Shown: positions 54,198 to 63,478, numbered from the stretch's first letter. The stretch is DNA of 64,000 nucleotides from UBA5158 sp040389045 (GCA_040389045.1 JAZKAT010000023.1:110380-174379); one strand, 5' to 3'. Notes: a model not told the origin generated them from the letters alone. A program made the numbers and translations.

Positions 54198-56324
54198 ATG
54201 GCTTCTCAAGAAGAACCCGTTAAAACTATTATTATACCTTATATACATCCTAAGCTGGATTTAGTGCATCTTAATGCCAATGGTAAGCTCTTTACCGACG
54301 CTCAAATTGAAGCCATCCAAAAAAATCCGCTTATCGTAAATGCACAAGGCAGAATAACTAAAAAGAAATTAAATGAGATTTTTAAAAATGAAATCGACAG
54401 TGGTTTGCTTACGCCATTTAAATTCAGCCTGGAAAAGTCCGACAATAATTACCGGGCAATTTATAAAGGAAAAGAACATTCACTGGGTTCTGGCAGTTTT
54501 GGATCGGTTAAGATATTACAAGATCTGCTGACCGGCAAAACTACGGAAGTTCTGAAGGTTATCAAAGAGTCCACCCCTACGGAAATAACAGAAGAAGAAA
54601 TCGGTTTAAAAAAAGCCGCGCAATTTAAAGCCCTGCATCAACGTTCCGATAAAACCAATCAATATGAATTTGTCATGGACTTAGCGAAAGGAGTTTCCTT
54701 AGATACCATGATAAGAAAGAAATTACCAACCGTTAAACTGATCGATTTAGCAATTAATGTTTTGCGAGAAGTTAAGCAGTTACATGATAAAGGCATCATA
54801 CACAGGGATATTAAACCTGAAAATATACTTTATGACCCGGTGAGCAAAAAGGCCACCATGATAGACTTAGGTATATCGCTTTATGTTGCAAACGCCGAAG
54901 AAGTGATGAGCGGGGTAAAACTGGAAAGTATGAATGGTACTTATAGTTATATGTCGCCTGCCGCGTTAACTGGTTTCTATAATGAAAAAACAGAAATTTT
55001 TGCGCTGGCCCTTACCCTGGGTGAGATTTTTGGTTTAACCCAAAGGAAATCAGAATATCTCAGCCAAAAAGATAGGTATCAAGACTTTCTTAGAATTAAA
55101 GATGAAGATGATGTGAAGTGGAATACTAAGATTTCCGATCAAAGTACTCTGCTGGCCCTGCATACGCTTTTAAAACAAATGACTAGTGATGGTAACGTTC
55201 TTTCACTAAGCAATATAAACCCTGATTCGGTAAATTTAATTAACGCTTTCGAAAGAATTCGAGAAGAATATATAGATGCGGCGGGATTAACCAATAAAAT
55301 TGCGTATCTTAACGTTGCTGAATATGCCAATGCCACTGCGGAGAATAAAGAAGCGATGTTACAAGCTTTAGAGGAAACGGATGAAGTATGGTTGATTGAC
55401 GATAACGGTAACAATAAAGATATTTATCTGACTCTTCAACACGAATTACTAGCAAGAAATGTGAATACCAGTGATGTTGTTGTCCAATATCAGGGAAATA
55501 ATCTAGACCAGGTCATGAGCAGTTATGCCGAACAACGTGAGGTACAAGATCGTGCTCTTTATGACTGCAGCAATCTTACTAAAACCGGTCAATTAGCGCC
55601 GCTCAAAACCACTTTGAATCAACAACAGGTAAGCATTATCTTTACCAGCTTACAATCTGAAATAAAAAACCTCCAGGAAAAATATGGTTCAGAAGCGCAA
55701 GAGCGTGTTCAACTCATTAATGACACCATGGAAAATATTAAAAAAAACAGCCAGGAAAAACCGGTCACGCTAGCTAAAGTATTAAGAGAATTAGATAGTT
55801 TGCAATCCAAAATTCTCAGCACTACAGAAAGTCAAAAAAATATAATAAAACTTATGCAAGACATAGAGAAGTGGGGCCAGAAAAAAGCTTTGCCCTTAGC
55901 AAATGCCAGAGGCTTTGATGCGGTAAGAAAACTTCAAAGCGAAGCCAGCCGTCTGCCTCCTCCTCTACCGCCAGGGTTCCAGAAACAACAACCGCCACCA
56001 CTGCCGCCACAGTACCAGAAACAACAACCCCCTCCTCTGCCCGCACAGAAACAACAACCACCTCCACTGCCTGCGCAATACCGGAAACAGCCGCCACCCG
56101 TGCCACAGGAACTTCTTAAGCAAAAACCACCACCATTACCGCCGCGGCCTGTCTCTAAGGCTGCTAATGATAAACTACCACCGCCGCTGCCAGTTTCTAA
56201 GGCTGCTAATGATAAACAAGCGCCCTCGACCTTTCTTAAACAAGGTGGATTCTTCAAGGTAAAAACTGCTGTTGAAGAAAATGTGACACCTGAAATTAAA
56301 AAACGAAGTATCAACAATAAATAA
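54198..56324 (+). CDS. eukaryotic-type Ser/Thr protein kinase with a polyproline tail
   Basis: A 708-residue protein; the ATG at 54198 follows a GGAG site, and an upstream GTG overlaps that site. The kinase domain (about 85-350) has the G-loop GSGSFGSV at 97-104, Lys120 (VLKVIK), HRDIKPEN at 202-209 and DLG (223-225) in place of DFG; the APE motif is replaced by SPAAL. Catalytic residues are present, so it is probably active. A helical region (about 475-580) is followed by a tail (586-666) of repeated PPPLP/PPLPAQ/QKQQPPP blocks and a duplicated PVSKAANDK, resembling formin FH1 or SH3/EVH1 ligands. There is no signal peptide or membrane segment, unlike bacterial PknB types. It is best read as a host-directed kinase. 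Confidence 0.88.
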   Translation: MASQEEPVKTIIIPYIHPKLDLVHLNANGKLFTDAQIEAIQKNPLIVNAQGRITKKKLNEIFKNEIDSGLLTPFKFSLEKSDNNYRAIYKGKEHSLGSGSFGSVKILQDLLTGKTTEVLKVIKESTPTEITEEEIGLKKAAQFKALHQRSDKTNQYEFVMDLAKGVSLDTMIRKKLPTVKLIDLAINVLREVKQLHDKGIIHRDIKPENILYDPVSKKATMIDLGISLYVANAEEVMSGVKLESMNGTYSYMSPAALTGFYNEKTEIFALALTLGEIFGLTQRKSEYLSQKDRYQDFLRIKDEDDVKWNTKISDQSTLLALHTLLKQMTSDGNVLSLSNINPDSVNLINAFERIREEYIDAAGLTNKIAYLNVAEYANATAENKEAMLQALEETDEVWLIDDNGNNKDIYLTLQHELLARNVNTSDVVVQYQGNNLDQVMSSYAEQREVQDRALYDCSNLTKTGQLAPLKTTLNQQQVSIIFTSLQSEIKNLQEKYGSEAQERVQLINDTMENIKKNSQEKPVTLAKVLRELDSLQSKILSTTESQKNIIKLMQDIEKWGQKKALPLANARGFDAVRKLQSEASRLPPPLPPGFQKQQPPPLPPQYQKQQPPPLPAQKQQPPPLPAQYRKQPPPVPQELLKQKPPPLPPRPVSKAANDKLPPPLPVSKAANDKQAPSTFLKQGGFFKVKTAVEENVTPEIKKRSINNK

Positions 56325-56339
56325 ACCTGGGAGATGCTT

Positions 56340-57314
56340 ATGTTAGTATGGAATAGCAAACATCATTATATAGACATACAATCCAATGCTGAGGGTACTA
56401 CACTAGAGAAATACGTTTATTGTTTGGAAGAAGCGATCAAAGGCGGAAACTTTAAAGAGTTGCTGTCTAAAAGTGACGATACCAAAAAGCTCTACGACAG
56501 AGTTTTTAAAGATACGGAAATAAATACCATAGACCCAGCAGAGCTAGCCAGTTTTTTAAAACACGTCCAATTAGCCAAATTTGCCACGACAGCGGAAATT
56601 GAACGCGCCCAAGTCATCAAACCCGATAAAACTAATAGCAGCGTCGCATTTTCCGAAATCCTTATCAAAGTGCCGACGCCACGATATACTGACCCACCTG
56701 AATTACCTTTCGTATTCAAGCGTCGTAACGAAATACCACCGCCATTCGTGCCAAGTAAGCGACCACCTCCACCTATACCTGCTGAATTATTAGCAAACAT
56801 GAATTTCCGCAAAGCACCGGAAAGTCAAAACTGGCTTAATAATAAAGAGAATTACACTATTTTTGTCGACGCTGCGAAGACCGGTTTACACAAATCGCTT
56901 AGTCAGCAGCAAGCTGGAAAGTTTAGAGCATTTGGCGAGGAATTATTTAACGTTACAAATTTTTATACGAATTTAGTCGATTCAGTTAGCACTTTGTTTC
57001 AGCAAGCGATTATCATTCATGCTTTGCTTGAGAACAAAGATAAAAAATATAGTGAATTGAATAGTTTGGTTTTGAGTGAAATCTCTGCTGCGCTAAATGA
57101 AGTTCATTTAGATTTGATAAATGAGCAATCACTTTTTCAAACCTTAAGGGTCTTGACGCCTGTAAATGTAGATACTTTACTTAAAGTGCTTGATGAAGCG
57201 ACTACCAGCCCAGATCCTTTTACGTTAAAAGATGAAATCATTAAACAACTTAAAGAACTGGATCCTACTCCAGAAAATCTCAGCGTGCTTAGCAAGGGGC
57301 CGGCTGGTAAATAG
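56340..57314 (+). CDS. proline-motif protein of unknown function, downstream of the kinase
   Basis: No family recognised. The 324-residue reading starts at ATG 56340 with GGGAG six bases upstream; an ATG two codons earlier abuts that site. It has helical ends and a proline-rich centre (about 119-150: KRRNEIPPPFVPSKRPPPPIP). It begins 15 bases after the kinase stop and so is in the same operon. The shared PPP motifs suggest that both proteins bind the same type of proline-recognition domain, or that this one is a kinase substrate. Both ideas are inference. Confidence 0.72.
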   Translation: MLVWNSKHHYIDIQSNAEGTTLEKYVYCLEEAIKGGNFKELLSKSDDTKKLYDRVFKDTEINTIDPAELASFLKHVQLAKFATTAEIERAQVIKPDKTNSSVAFSEILIKVPTPRYTDPPELPFVFKRRNEIPPPFVPSKRPPPPIPAELLANMNFRKAPESQNWLNNKENYTIFVDAAKTGLHKSLSQQQAGKFRAFGEELFNVTNFYTNLVDSVSTLFQQAIIIHALLENKDKKYSELNSLVLSEISAALNEVHLDLINEQSLFQTLRVLTPVNVDTLLKVLDEATTSPDPFTLKDEIIKQLKELDPTPENLSVLSKGPAGK

Positions 57315-57331
57315 ATGCAGGATGATTTCTA

Positions 57332-58582
57332 TCACTTATCAACGCTAGGGTTAGCCACGCGCGGATTAGCACTTATAGCCACGGATTGTTCAAGATCTCT
57401 TTTATTCCTGTCATAACGCAGTTCTTCACCATCCATAACAATGGTTAAACTTTCCGATTGTTTTTGACAAGGTACAGTGCGCCCTATGACTTTAGCACTT
57501 ACGTTAAATTGACTGGCTATATCAATAATGGTTTGCGTAACGGATTTATCGCAGACCAATTCTAAGCGTTGACCTAAATTAAATACGCGACAAAGTTCTC
57601 TATTAGGAAGACCCGCATGGGCTTTTATAAATTGAAATAGCGGTGGCAAATCAAAAAGTGCATCTTTGACATACGAGACGCCAGAACCAAACGATAAACA
57701 TTTAGTTAAACCACCACCGGTATTGTGGTAGATAGCCGAGATTTGTTTTTTTACTGCAACAGGAATGGTTTTGATAATAGGAAGATAAGTACGAGTGCTA
57801 CTTAATAATGCTTCACCCAGGCTTAAGTCACAGCCAGGCACTGCAGCGTCTAGTTCGAATTTACCTTTATAACTGTGTTGAGCAATTTCCGGGGCATAGG
57901 TTTCTGGGTAAGCATCTTTGTACCGGCTGGATAATAACGCATGTCTAACGCAGGTAAAGCCATTCGTGCCAATCCCTGAGTTATAACTGGTTTCATAAGT
58001 CGCCTGGCCGAAGGAAGCAAAGCCAACGATATCCTGATTGGGTTTTACCTGACTGCAATCTATTACCTCCTCTCTTTTCATGCGGGCACACAAGGTAGAA
58101 TCAAGCACCAAGGTACGCACATTATCACCGGAATCCGCGGTTTCTCCACCGGCTTCATGAATTCCTATGCCTAATTTTTCCATTTCTGCACAGAAATCCG
58201 CATAACCTAAAATAATTTGAGAAATCACTTCGCCATCAATCAATTTAGCATTCCGGTTGATGACATTATTCATAATAAATGGGCCAACACAGCCTACGGC
58301 CGCCATATCATCTGTGTTCATTACCAAGGAATCGATGGCAAGATTATGAAAATATTTTGCCCCTTTTCCTTCTCTATACATCAAATAAGCGATTAATGTC
58401 TTAGTGCCTACGCCATCAGAATGCTGGATCAAGCAATGGTCGTTGGATTGGTCAAATAAATCCGGCATTATTTTGCAAAATGCTCCCGGAAATAAGCCAG
58501 GCGATAGTTTTTCAACCACTTCTCTAACATCTTTCTTATCGGCAGAAACACCCGTATCAGCGTAAGTACTTGAACCTATCAT
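57332..58582 (-). CDS. purM: AIR synthase (PurM) of the Bacteroidetes type
   Basis: Phosphoribosylformylglycinamidine cyclo-ligase-like enzyme, which would close FGAM to AIR in purine synthesis. It has 416 residues against about 345 for the usual gammaproteobacterial PurM. The layout differs from E. coli PurM and resembles the longer Bacteroidetes form: GVSADKKDV near the N-terminus, GLFPGAFCKI, HSDGVGTKT, DSLVMNTDDMAAVG, GGETAD, GQATYETSYNSGIGTNGFT and a late FNLGQRLEL. The last 25 or so residues (from about 390) are an extra, low-complexity tail. No other pur gene is nearby and the gene stands alone, which suggests lateral acquisition. AAGG precedes the ATG. Confidence 0.82.
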   Translation of the reverse strand: MIGSSTYADTGVSADKKDVREVVEKLSPGLFPGAFCKIMPDLFDQSNDHCLIQHSDGVGTKTLIAYLMYREGKGAKYFHNLAIDSLVMNTDDMAAVGCVGPFIMNNVINRNAKLIDGEVISQIILGYADFCAEMEKLGIGIHEAGGETADSGDNVRTLVLDSTLCARMKREEVIDCSQVKPNQDIVGFASFGQATYETSYNSGIGTNGFTCVRHALLSSRYKDAYPETYAPEIAQHSYKGKFELDAAVPGCDLSLGEALLSSTRTYLPIIKTIPVAVKKQISAIYHNTGGGLTKCLSFGSGVSYVKDALFDLPPLFQFIKAHAGLPNRELCRVFNLGQRLELVCDKSVTQTIIDIASQFNVSAKVIGRTVPCQKQSESLTIVMDGEELRYDRNKRDLEQSVAISANPRVANPSVDK

Positions 58583-58742
58583 AAATAAGTGACCTTAAAA
58601 GCTAACTAGCAAAATATTTTAAGGTACATACTTTACAATCAGGGGGCGCTCTTGTCTAGCCTTTGGCAGATTTACTTTTTTGTGGCAAAACTTAACACCT
58701 GAGCGACTTGCCATAATCACTGTTGGCCACCCTTAATTCCAA

Positions 58743-60728
58743 CTATTTTTTATGGGGATAATGGCTGCGTAATCGATAACGCAATGTTTTAAATAGAGCG
58801 ATGGTGGCTTTTATATTTTCTTTGGCATCCTTTGCAGATTGCCTTAAGCGTAATTGTTCATAACGATTAAAAAAATCAGCCAGCACCGGCGCCAGCGCGG
58901 GTGCGTTATTGATTAGTGATTTACATTGCTGTTTTAAAGTAGCGGAAGGCTCTATGGAAATATTAAATCTGCGGAATTCATTTTGTAATAAATGGTATTC
59001 AGCCAACAGCGGGTCTAGCGTTCGTTTCTGCCACCATTGCGACCAGATCCCTAGTAAAATAAAAAATACCGTCATACAACCCACGGATGCCTGCAATAAT
59101 TCTCCCGTGTTCAATTCTCCCAAACCGGCATTTTGTAATAAATTTTGCTGCGAATTGGGATTGTAATATAAGAACCATCGCTCAGAAAAAAACTGTACTG
59201 ATTCTAAAAAGAATTGGAATTTTCGTCCGAAGGCCAGCGTTGAAATATTAAGACTGTCTTCTTGTTGTAATAAATTTTCGCGACTTAGAATAGTTTTATC
59301 TATACGCGCAGGCGCTACAAATGAGGTGGGGTCCAGTTGCTGCCAACCTATACCTGCTTGCCAATATTCCAGCCACGCATGCGCATCATTTTGCTGGAGG
59401 GTAATAGCGTTTGAAATTGGGTTCCACTGACCGCCGTAATACCCCAGCACCACGCGTGCGGGAATGCCTACCGCTCTTAAAATATAACTGACTGCACTGG
59501 CATAATGTTCACAAAAACCTTTTTGCGTATCAAACCAAAAAGTATCCATTTGGTTTTTACTGGTATTGATAGGGGGCGGCGTTAAGGTATACCAAAAATT
59601 TTCCTGATTAATATAATTGCGCAAAAACGCAATAAAACTTTTAATATCATGGTGCGTTTTGACAAACTGTTCTTGCGCCCAGGCATTTAAGCGAGGATTA
59701 ATATTGGCAGGTAATTGGGTAGCTTCTTCATATTCATTTCGATTTAAAACATGGTAAGGCGCGGCCTGCACTTTAAGAGAATAAATAAAACGTTGTACGA
59801 TAGGTTCTTTATTTTGACGCACCAACCAGTGATTGGGTGAAAATATAAGATTAGGTTCGCCAGCTACTGGATAACCTTCATAGAATAACCATTTTTTTTG
59901 CTTAGGTTCCAAGATAACTTCATAGTCGGCTGTATCAGCCCCGCTAAGATCACTCAAATGAATAAAATTAAAATAATTATACCAAGTAGAATTCCAGCTT
60001 TCACCGGTATAAAAACTTAAGATAATCCCGCGCCAATAACCCTCCATAATCGGAGTTTTCTTAAAAGTGATCTGCATGACCACACTGTCATCATTGAATA
60101 ATTCCGAAATCGTTCCCGGGCTCATGGTATCACTAAAACCAATACTGCCTTTGGTGAGCGCTGGCACATTCCAGTGGGGAACTACCCGTGGAAAAATAAA
60201 AAATAATAAAATGCTTAACGGGATTGCAATTAATAATTGCTTACCACTCTTACTGCCTATTTGTCGCAGGCTGACATCAGTGGCGCTTAATTTTAACATG
60301 ATTGATAGATTGGCAAGAATAGCGATGAGCAAATAAAGGATTATCCATAATTCCTGAATGAGAATCAGCGCGGCAAACATAAGAAAGAAATTACATATTA
60401 CCAGAACTCTTATATCTCTAACCGTGTAAGTTTCCAGACATTTAAAAATAACAAAAATCAGAAAACAACGAATAAAAATTTCAATTGTGAGTTGCTGCCC
60501 ATAGAGTAGCGATATACAACCAATTGTGAGGGAAAAGAGTAACCATGCAGAGATGCGTTGGTAATTAAAATAATCCGCCATTAATCGGAAGCCTATGGCA
60601 GATATAAAAAGGAGAAATACCCACCAGGGTTCACTCGCGATATGCGGAAGATAACAAATAAATACCACGAAAAAAAGTTGCCGCTTCAAACTGTTAAGAT
60701 TGTATGACGATGGCTTGGTCGTATTCAT
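58743..60728 (-). CDS. TgpA-type membrane transglutaminase-like protein
   Basis: A 661-residue inner-membrane protein. The ATG at 60728 overlaps the DUF58 stop (ATGA). Five to six membrane helices (about 15-180) form a DUF3488 region. A periplasmic transglutaminase-like domain has catalytic Cys406 (GFCEHYA), His450 (NDAHAWLEYW) and Asp466 (LDPT). A further membrane helix lies near 550 and a cytoplasmic tail follows. This matches the family of Pseudomonas TgpA. It is the last gene of the MoxR-DUF58-TgpA operon. The substrate is unknown; an envelope or peptidoglycan role is inferred. Confidence 0.9.
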   Translation of the reverse strand: MNTTKPSSYNLNSLKRQLFFVVFICYLPHIASEPWWVFLLFISAIGFRLMADYFNYQRISAWLLFSLTIGCISLLYGQQLTIEIFIRCFLIFVIFKCLETYTVRDIRVLVICNFFLMFAALILIQELWIILYLLIAILANLSIMLKLSATDVSLRQIGSKSGKQLLIAIPLSILLFFIFPRVVPHWNVPALTKGSIGFSDTMSPGTISELFNDDSVVMQITFKKTPIMEGYWRGIILSFYTGESWNSTWYNYFNFIHLSDLSGADTADYEVILEPKQKKWLFYEGYPVAGEPNLIFSPNHWLVRQNKEPIVQRFIYSLKVQAAPYHVLNRNEYEEATQLPANINPRLNAWAQEQFVKTHHDIKSFIAFLRNYINQENFWYTLTPPPINTSKNQMDTFWFDTQKGFCEHYASAVSYILRAVGIPARVVLGYYGGQWNPISNAITLQQNDAHAWLEYWQAGIGWQQLDPTSFVAPARIDKTILSRENLLQQEDSLNISTLAFGRKFQFFLESVQFFSERWFLYYNPNSQQNLLQNAGLGELNTGELLQASVGCMTVFFILLGIWSQWWQKRTLDPLLAEYHLLQNEFRRFNISIEPSATLKQQCKSLINNAPALAPVLADFFNRYEQLRLRQSAKDAKENIKATIALFKTLRYRLRSHYPHKK

Positions 60729-61678
60729 TGGTATAATGCCAATTGTCGCAAGCAATGTTCTAAATGCTCATGCCCACGCGCAAACTTTGTTTCAGCAGTT
60801 TTTAATTCCAAACCGTAAACCATACCATTGGTTTCAGCGGCTTGCAGCCAATAACTTAAATTTTGCAATTTAAATTCAATATCTCTTGAAGGCAAATCAT
60901 TTAATTTAAACAACCAGTAATCTACTTCGTTGCTATGCATCGTTTTATGAAACCAGCCCTGCCCTTTCGCGGCAATTCGCCAATGGATAAGCTTGGGTTC
61001 CATCCAGGGATTTTCAACTTGCTTCAAATCATAAAATTCTTCATCGCCGGACACATGTTTTTGCTTTATATCATCAACGTGATATGGGCTAGGCCAAAAA
61101 CCCGGATTGATAGGCTGCGGATAAACATAATAATGCTCTTCGAAATAGAGATAACTCCAAACCCTAAAAATTCCAAACGGGAAAAGACTGGAAATAGTGA
61201 TAGGTGGCAACAGAAAACGTCCTCTCATTGGCGTTTCCACTGGCACAATAAATTCTATTCCTTCAAGCGGTATTTTTTCCAGGCGCGTCTTAGGTTGTGA
61301 GGCAATTTGAAATTCAACACCAAACCGTCGCTTGCGGTTAGCCTGGATAAATAAAGTGATTTTTACCGGTATTCCTTGTTGCGAATCTTTTATAACAATA
61401 AATTTAAAAGAGAGATCTTTGAGATTAGCATGCGCTTCTAAAGCGCTGATCATACCAATAATAGCCAGCAAAAAAGTCATTAAAAAAATGGTATTTATTT
61501 GTGAGTTTACGGCACCGACTAATGTTGTGATGACCACAACGCCATAAGCCCAGCCAAATTTTGAAGGCAGAATATAGAGATTATGCGAATCTAGTGTTTG
61601 GGGATTACCGGCGCGATTACGTTTTTTTACCCATCTTTCCCAAGATTTTTTGAACTGCCCGGAAAAGGTGATATTCAC
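60725..61678 (-). CDS. DUF58 membrane protein
   Basis: A 317-residue protein with two adjacent hydrophobic helices (about 38-75). A beta-rich region and the DUF58 motif follow in degenerate form (EFYDLKQVENPWMEPKLIHWRIAAKGQGWFHK). It overlaps moxR by 4 bases and the transglutaminase gene by 4 bases, so all three are translationally coupled. DUF58 proteins pair with MoxR ATPases as probable chaperone targets or adaptors. The exact function is unknown. Confidence 0.88.
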   Translation of the reverse strand: MNITFSGQFKKSWERWVKKRNRAGNPQTLDSHNLYILPSKFGWAYGVVVITTLVGAVNSQINTIFLMTFLLAIIGMISALEAHANLKDLSFKFIVIKDSQQGIPVKITLFIQANRKRRFGVEFQIASQPKTRLEKIPLEGIEFIVPVETPMRGRFLLPPITISSLFPFGIFRVWSYLYFEEHYYVYPQPINPGFWPSPYHVDDIKQKHVSGDEEFYDLKQVENPWMEPKLIHWRIAAKGQGWFHKTMHSNEVDYWLFKLNDLPSRDIEFKLQNLSYWLQAAETNGMVYGLELKTAETKFARGHEHLEHCLRQLALYQ

Positions 61679-62577
61679 ACCGGGACCTCAACCGCATTCA
61701 TTAATAACTCTGCCGCGGATAATTCAGTTTGGGATTTTTTAATCGTTAAGCGATGGTTCACGACCGAGGGTAAAACGGCTTGTATGTCATCCGGGCGGAC
61801 AAAATCTCTATCGGCGGTGATTGCATAAGCTTGCGCAGCCCGAATTAATCCCATGCCTGCTCTGGGGCTAAGTCCATGGGTAAACATATCTTCGTTACGG
61901 CTTGCGGCAAGCAGCAATTGTACGTAATCCAAAACCGTATCCGCTACCGTTACGTTTTGGCTTTTGGCTTGTAATTCCAGTAATTGTTGTGGCGTTATCA
62001 CGGGGTTTAATTGTGATATTTTCGCATTAAATGACGGGGATTTTAATAAGGTGCGCTCAGCTTCGGGAGAAGGATAACCGATGACTAAACGCATGAGAAA
62101 TCGGTCAAGCTGCGATTCTGGCAAGGGATAAGTCCCTATGTGATAAGAAGGATTTTGCGTGGCGATAACAAAAAATGGATTGGGTAAAGTTTCCGTCTTA
62201 CCATCGGTAGTAACTTGTCTTTCTTGCATCGCTTCCAATAAAGCACTTTGAGTTTTGGGTGTTGCTCTATTGATTTCATCGGCTAAAATAAGTTGAGAAA
62301 ACAGCGGCCCGCGATGAAAAGTAAATAATTTCTGTTCCGCATCAAAAATAGATACGCCTAAAAGATCGCTAGGCAGTAAATCACTGGTGAATTGAATGCG
62401 CTGATATTGCATGCCAGTCAATTGCGCGAGTGCATGACTAAAGGTGGTTTTCCCCATGCCTGGGAGATCTTCCAGAAGTAAATGCCCATTGGCCAGTAGA
62501 CAAGTAACCCCTAAACGAATGGTTTCCTCTTTTCCCAAAAGAATTTGACTCAAAGCTTCTTGTAATTGTTTTATCAT
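61675..62577 (-). CDS. MoxR-family AAA+ ATPase
   Basis: A 300-residue AAA+ protein with Walker A GMGKTTFSHAL (in LLEDLPGMGKT), Walker B LILADEINRA, and the sensor region VIATQNPSYHIGTYPLPESQLDRF. MoxR ATPases help assemble or activate protein complexes, usually with DUF58 or VWA partners, and DUF58 follows directly. It starts the operon that ends with the transglutaminase-like protein. Confidence 0.94.
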   Translation of the reverse strand: MIKQLQEALSQILLGKEETIRLGVTCLLANGHLLLEDLPGMGKTTFSHALAQLTGMQYQRIQFTSDLLPSDLLGVSIFDAEQKLFTFHRGPLFSQLILADEINRATPKTQSALLEAMQERQVTTDGKTETLPNPFFVIATQNPSYHIGTYPLPESQLDRFLMRLVIGYPSPEAERTLLKSPSFNAKISQLNPVITPQQLLELQAKSQNVTVADTVLDYVQLLLAASRNEDMFTHGLSPRAGMGLIRAAQAYAITADRDFVRPDDIQAVLPSVVNHRLTIKKSQTELSAAELLMNAVEVPV

Positions 62578-62719
62578 ATGAGAGTCATTTTTTTGAATGA
62601 TTCTAATAGTATACTAGGTACTAACACGAAAAATAATTAGTACTACTACCAATGCCATATAGTTGGTTTCGTCTTCTTTTGGGAAATTAATAAAGTAATA
62701 AAATCAATAAAGTAAGAGT

Positions 62720-62777
62720 TTGGCATGAGCGAAATCCTTACACTACGTGTATAATTAATATTTAGGTAGTGTAAGGA
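62720..62777 (+). promoter_or_regulatory. promoter boxes and a 12-base inverted repeat before the 198-residue orphan
   Basis: TTGGCA (62720-62725) and TATAAT (62750-62755) are 24 bases apart. TCCTTACACTAC (62735-62746) and its exact reverse complement GTAGTGTAAGGA (62766-62777) bracket the TATAAT. The right arm overlaps the AAGGAG ribosome binding site (62773-62778). It looks like an operator that would cover the promoter. Confidence 0.65.
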
Positions 62778-62784
62778 GAATGCT

Positions 62785-63381
62785 GTGGCTAAAAGAGATT
62801 CTAATAAGGTTGCGCCTGCATCTGACCAACCGCCTAAACCAAAAATTAATACTTTTTTTGCAAAAACTGCAGCGCCTAACTCTCAAGAAAGACCCAAATC
62901 CGCAGAAAAAACCACTATTAAATATATTTTTATCCCTGGCAAAGCGGAACAAAATCGGGCGCTGCTCAAAGAAATTTCCACAGAAATCTTATTTAAGGGA
63001 ATTCATAAAAATGAATTGTTTAACACGGTAACCAAAGCATTAAGCGCTGCTAAAGAAAAACATAAAAATCTTGACCTCTTTACAGTTTTTGAAATCACCA
63101 TTCCTGAAAACAAATTAAGATTAGAAGGTGACAATTATAAGTTTAATCTCCGAGATTACATCACTTCCACCATAAATGGACAACAAGATAAAGATGGAAA
63201 AGTCAAAGCGGTAGAGTTACCCGCTGAATCTCCCAAAACAGAAAAAAACCATAAATTAAAAATCGAATTCTCCCAGTCAGCTCTCCCCGGCGCCATTAAT
63301 GAGAAAAGCCAAATTGGCATGGATGATATTGATGATATGGATTTCTCCGCTGAAAACATGCCTTCCCCCAGAAAGCCTTAA
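62785..63381 (+). CDS. small basic protein of unknown function
   Basis: No family recognised. It starts with GTG at 62785, six bases after AAGGAG, giving 198 residues. The N-terminal 45 residues are Lys/Pro-rich and probably disordered, the middle (about 45-125) is a compact alpha/beta stretch, and the end is acidic then PSPRKP. There is no signal peptide. A 12-base inverted repeat in the promoter suggests specific regulation. Short Ser-Pro-basic C-termini are shared with the orphans at 7590 and 43160. Confidence 0.72.
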   Translation: MAKRDSNKVAPASDQPPKPKINTFFAKTAAPNSQERPKSAEKTTIKYIFIPGKAEQNRALLKEISTEILFKGIHKNELFNTVTKALSAAKEKHKNLDLFTVFEITIPENKLRLEGDNYKFNLRDYITSTINGQQDKDGKVKAVELPAESPKTEKNHKLKIEFSQSALPGAINEKSQIGMDDIDDMDFSAENMPSPRKP

Positions 63382-63418
63382 AAGCAATAAGCCCTTTCAC
63401 AACTAAATGCGGTCCGGC

Positions 63419-63454
63419 CTGACTTCGGATCAATATTTTGTTATACAATATAAT
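63419..63454 (+). promoter_or_regulatory. candidate promoter of the exported Cys protein
   Basis: TATAAT at 63449-63454 with CTGACT at 63419-63424 (24 bases between), the same wide spacing as other orphan genes. The start codon follows 25 bases after the TATAAT. Confidence 0.35.
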
Positions 63455-63478
63455 ATATCTAAACAAATAGGACTATTT

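Noticed and set aside
55852..56359. Gly-rich and Val-rich antisense frames opposite the kinase tail
   Set aside because: They are the complement of polyproline codons; low complexity, no start signals.
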